Assembly (NCBI RefSeq): GCF_905373215.1
Contig: NZ_CAJPRT010000038.1
Location: 1-7,600 of the forward strand
Source of the DNA: an uncultured Campylobacter sp.
Lineage (GTDB): Bacteria; Campylobacterota; Campylobacteria; Campylobacterales; Campylobacteraceae
Length of the DNA stretch: 7,600 bases
Reading direction: 5' to 3'
Shown: positions 4,758 through 7,600 of the stretch, in pieces
Numbering within the stretch: position 1 is the first letter of the stretch
Layout: each line of letters begins with the position of its first letter
Program-made: the position numbers and the translations under genes
The notes under the pieces: generated by a model
What the model was told of the DNA's origin: nothing
Databases searched by the model: none
What the model saw: the letters and a program-made list of their open reading frames with translations, nothing else

Positions 4758-7600
4758 GTGATTTTTTTAGGCATTGACGTGGGATCAACCACTGTTAAAA
4801 CGGTAGTTTTAAACGAAAAATATGAAATTTTAAGCAAGAGCTACGAGCGGCATTTAGCAAAGCCCAAAGAGCTGGTGCTGGATAAAATTTTGCAAATCCA
4901 AAAAACCTATGCAGGCGAGCAATTCAGCGTCGCCATAGCGGGTTCGGCGGGTATGGGTATCGCCAAAAATTGCAAAATTCCGTTCGTCCAAGAGGTTTTC
5001 GCTACCTCGCTCGGCGTCAAGCGGATGTTTCCAAAGACCGACGTCGTCATCGAGCTGGGCGGCGAAGATGCTAAAATTTTATTTCTCACGGGCGGACTTG
5101 AGGAGCGGATGAACGGCTCGTGCGCGGGCGGTACCGGCGCATTTATCGATCAGATGACCAATCTTTTGCATCTGGATATCACGGAGCTTGACTGCTTAAG
5201 CTTTGCGGCGAATAAAATTTACCCAATCGCCTCACGCTGTGGTGTGTTTGCTAAAAGCGACATTCAGCCGCTACTAAATCAGGGCGTTAGAAAAGAGGAT
5301 ATTTGCGCCAGTATCTACGCCGCGGTCGTCGAGCAGACGATCTCGGGGCTTGCGCAAGGTCGCGAAGTTAAGGGCAATATCCTATTCTTGGGAGGTCCGT
5401 TGTTTTTCCTAAAAGGTCTTCAGGCGCGCTTTAAAGAGGTGCTAAAGCTCACCGACGAAACCGCGACCTTCCCCGACATTGCGCCTTACTTCGTGGCTTA
5501 TGGTAGCGCGCTGTACGCAAAAGATACGGGCGAGACGTTAAATTTAGAGGAGACGATCGCGCTTTTAAAAAAGGAGCCCGACAGGACCGCGCTGGAAGCC
5601 GAGCCGCCACTTTTTAAAGACAGAGCGGAATTTGACGAGTTCATCGCTCGCCACGCCCGCGCAAGCGTGCCTAAGGTGGATATCCACACCTACAGCGGAG
5701 ACGCGTATTTGGGCGTGGATTGCGGCAGTACTACGATCAAGGTCGTGCTGATAGGCGAAAACTACGAACTATTGTATAAATTTTACTCATCCAATAAAGG
5801 CGATCCAGTCGACATCCTGCTGCCGCGTCTTAAGGAGCTATACGATCTTTGCGAGGGTCGCATCAAGATCAAGGGCAGCGGTGTTACCGGCTACGGCGAG
5901 GATCTCATTAAAACCGCCTTTCGCTTTGATTACGGTATCGTCGAGACGATTGCGCATTACAGCGCTGCGCGCCACTTCAATCCGAAAGTAGATTTTATCA
6001 TCGACATCGGCGGGCAGGACATCAAGTGTTTCTCCATTAAAGATGGCAATATCGATTCTATCGTGCTAAATGAGGCATGTAGCTCGGGCTGCGGCTCGTT
6101 TTTGCAGACCTTTTCAAATTCTTTGGGTTATGACATTAAAGATTTTGCAAGCTTAGCCCTTTTTGCGACCCATCCCGCCAAGCTCGGCAGCCGCTGCACG
6201 GTATTTATGAACTCTTCGGTTAAGCAAGCTCAAAAAGACGGCGCTACGATCGAGGACATCAGCGCAGGTCTTGCTATTAGCGTCATCAAAAATGCGATTT
6301 ACAAGGTTATCCGCGTGCGAAACGCCGACGATTTAGGTCAAAACATCGTCGTACAGGGCGGTACTTTTTTAAACAACGCTGTGCTACGAGCTTTTGAAAA
6401 AGAGCTCGGCAAGGACGTGATCCGTCTAGATATCAGCGAGCTTATGGGTGCATACGGCGCGGCGCTTTTTGCCAAAAATAACGCGAACGAGCATACCGAT
6501 ATGATCAGTCGTGCAGAGCTTGAAAATTTCACTCATCGCAGTGAATTTAGCGTCTGCAAGCTCTGTACGAACAAATGCCCGCTTACGATCAGCTACTTCG
6601 GCGATACTAAATTCGTCTCTGGAAATAAGTGCGAGCGCGGCGCAGGCAAGGAGATCCGCCACGACATTACGAATTTATTTGAGTTTAAAAACGAGCTTTT
6701 GCGAAAATATCGCAAGCCACCGAAGCAGGATGCGCCGCGGGTTGGAATTCCGTTTGTTTTGAATATGTTTGAGATGATCCCATTTTGGAGCGCGTTTTTT
6801 GAAAATTTAGGTATGAGCGTCGTGCTGTCGCAAAAGCCGCGAAAAGAGACGCTGTTTTTAGCAAGCCAAAGCATCCCGAGCGATACCGTCTGCTACCCGG
6901 CTAAAAGCGTGCACGGCCACATTTACGATCTGCTAAATAAGAGCGTCGATTTTATCTTTTATCCGTGTATGAGCTACAGCCTCGATGAAAATATCAGCGA
7001 GAACTGCTACAACTGCCCCGTAGTCGCATACTACCCCGAGCTGATACGCGCGAACGTAGGCGCGCTAGAGGAGAAAAAATTCCTCTACCCGCACGTGGAT
7101 CTTAACATGCAAGATTCGTTTTGCAAAACGATGCAGGCTGAGCTCGCGGACGCTGGGTATAAATTTCACTCTGACGCCGTGAAAAACGCCGTCTTGCAAG
7201 GCCTTAAGGAGCTGCAAAACTATAAAAATACCATTTTAATAAAAGGCGAGGAGACCCTAAAGGAGATCAATGCAAGCGGCATGCCTGCCATCGTGCTAGC
7301 GGGTCGTCCGTATCATATCGACAAGACGATAAATCACGGTATCGATCGCTATCTAAATTCCTTGGGCTTCGTAGTGCTTAGCGAGGACGCGCTGCCGCTT
7401 AGCAGGGTGCAGACGAAAAGCCTTAATCAATGGACCTACCACGCCAGGCTTTATAGCGCGGCGAGGTTCGTCTGTAAATATCCGCGCATGCAGCTGGTGC
7501 AGCTAGTCAGCTTCGGCTGCGGGATAGATGCGATCACGGGCGACGAGGTGCGCGACATACTGCGCCAAAACGGTAAAATTTACACTCAACTTAAAATCGA
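4758..7600 (+). CDS. Fused 2-hydroxyacyl-CoA dehydratase activase / double-cubane-type reductase, 3' end outside window
   Basis: The frame is open for 947 codons from GTG (AAAGAG six bases upstream) to the window edge. Two BadF/BadG/BcrA/BcrD-type ASKHA ATPase domains lie in tandem. Domain 1 (1 to about 255) has GIDVGSTTVK (5-14), ELGGEDAK (99-106), SCAGGTGAF (121-129) with C122, and SRCGVFAKSD with C161. Domain 2 (about 315-575) has GVDCGSTTIK (319-328), DIGGQDIK (416-423), ACSSGCGSF (440-448) with C441/C445, and SRCTVFMNSS with C480. A linker holds C600, C603, C607 and C625. A dehydratase-like region begins near 660 (RVGIPFVLNMFEMIPFW). It includes SDTVCYPAKSVHGH (708-721), C737, C750, C753, GRPYHIDKTINHGID (849-863) and VSFGCGIDA (917-925). 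Activases use ATP hydrolysis to push low-potential electrons from a [4Fe-4S] cluster to a dehydratase or double-cubane partner; here both seem to be on one cytoplasmic chain. Relatives I recall reach about 1,400 residues, so perhaps a third is missing. Substrate unknown. Confidence 0.9.
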   Translation, partial: MIFLGIDVGSTTVKTVVLNEKYEILSKSYERHLAKPKELVLDKILQIQKTYAGEQFSVAIAGSAGMGIAKNCKIPFVQEVFATSLGVKRMFPKTDVVIELGGEDAKILFLTGGLEERMNGSCAGGTGAFIDQMTNLLHLDITELDCLSFAANKIYPIASRCGVFAKSDIQPLLNQGVRKEDICASIYAAVVEQTISGLAQGREVKGNILFLGGPLFFLKGLQARFKEVLKLTDETATFPDIAPYFVAYGSALYAKDTGETLNLEETIALLKKEPDRTALEAEPPLFKDRAEFDEFIARHARASVPKVDIHTYSGDAYLGVDCGSTTIKVVLIGENYELLYKFYSSNKGDPVDILLPRLKELYDLCEGRIKIKGSGVTGYGEDLIKTAFRFDYGIVETIAHYSAARHFNPKVDFIIDIGGQDIKCFSIKDGNIDSIVLNEACSSGCGSFLQTFSNSLGYDIKDFASLALFATHPAKLGSRCTVFMNSSVKQAQKDGATIEDISAGLAISVIKNAIYKVIRVRNADDLGQNIVVQGGTFLNNAVLRAFEKELGKDVIRLDISELMGAYGAALFAKNNANEHTDMISRAELENFTHRSEFSVCKLCTNKCPLTISYFGDTKFVSGNKCERGAGKEIRHDITNLFEFKNELLRKYRKPPKQDAPRVGIPFVLNMFEMIPFWSAFFENLGMSVVLSQKPRKETLFLASQSIPSDTVCYPAKSVHGHIYDLLNKSVDFIFYPCMSYSLDENISENCYNCPVVAYYPELIRANVGALEEKKFLYPHVDLNMQDSFCKTMQAELADAGYKFHSDAVKNAVLQGLKELQNYKNTILIKGEETLKEINASGMPAIVLAGRPYHIDKTINHGIDRYLNSLGFVVLSEDALPLSRVQTKSLNQWTYHARLYSAARFVCKYPRMQLVQLVSFGCGIDAITGDEVRDILRQNGKIYTQLKI

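Noticed and set aside
6338..6874. Short ORFs on both strands within the activase fusion.
   Set aside because: They lie inside a single continuous frame with clear conserved motifs on the + strand, so they are frame shadows.
1..7600. The very frequent AAATTT and AAAATTTT strings, as a possible dispersed repeat or uptake signal.
   Set aside because: They occur mainly as Lys-Phe, Glu-Ile and Lys-Ile codon pairs and AT-rich spacer, a general compositional habit of Campylobacter genomes, not a defined repeat unit.

Overview
The window reads as a stretch of a Campylobacter-type (epsilonproteobacterial) chromosome. AAATTT/AAAATTT strings are dense in both genes and gaps, and base composition is intermediate, roughly mid-40s %GC by eye. 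The gene order waaA – pseudouridine synthase – ffh – rpsP – KH protein – rimM – trmD – rplS is, from memory, the order in Campylobacter jejuni (around Cj0707-Cj0714). The GC content is higher than in C. jejuni, so an oral or anaerobic Campylobacter (gracilis, rectus, curvus, showae or concisus type) is my inference; the exact species cannot be named from this sequence.

Bases 1-4463 are one co-directional, tightly packed housekeeping run on the + strand. It begins with the 3' end of a probable Kdo transferase gene (waaA), which overlaps a RluA-family pseudouridine synthase by one base. After a 66-base gap comes ffh, the signal recognition particle GTPase. A 78-base, highly structured gap follows, and then rpsP (bS16), a KH RNA-binding protein (khpA), rimM, trmD and rplS (bL19). 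The last four are joined by 8-, 4- and 4-base overlaps, so translational coupling is likely. Together these genes cover rRNA modification, membrane targeting of nascent chains, 30S assembly (bS16, RimM), tRNA G37 methylation and the 50S protein bL19.

Bases 4464-4757 form a 294-base AT-rich gap with no convincing gene. It holds a weak terminator candidate, a perfect TATAAT immediately followed by a 28-base near-palindrome, an AT-rich hairpin, a second promoter candidate inside an inverted repeat, and a short leader in which an upstream element could pair with the ribosome binding site of the next gene.

From 4758 to the window end, one open frame of 947 codons runs off the edge. It is a large fusion of the 2-hydroxyacyl-CoA dehydratase activase family: two tandem ASKHA-type ATPase domains with cluster-binding cysteines, a four-cysteine linker, and the start of a dehydratase/double-cubane-like reductase region. 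The family is known at domain level, but I know of no established substrate for the fused form, so this is the best candidate for an undescribed redox system here. The second most striking signal is a pair of perfect, interleaved inverted repeats (pseudoknot or switch topology) in the ffh-rpsP gap. I saw no CRISPR array, insertion sequence, tRNA or rRNA gene.
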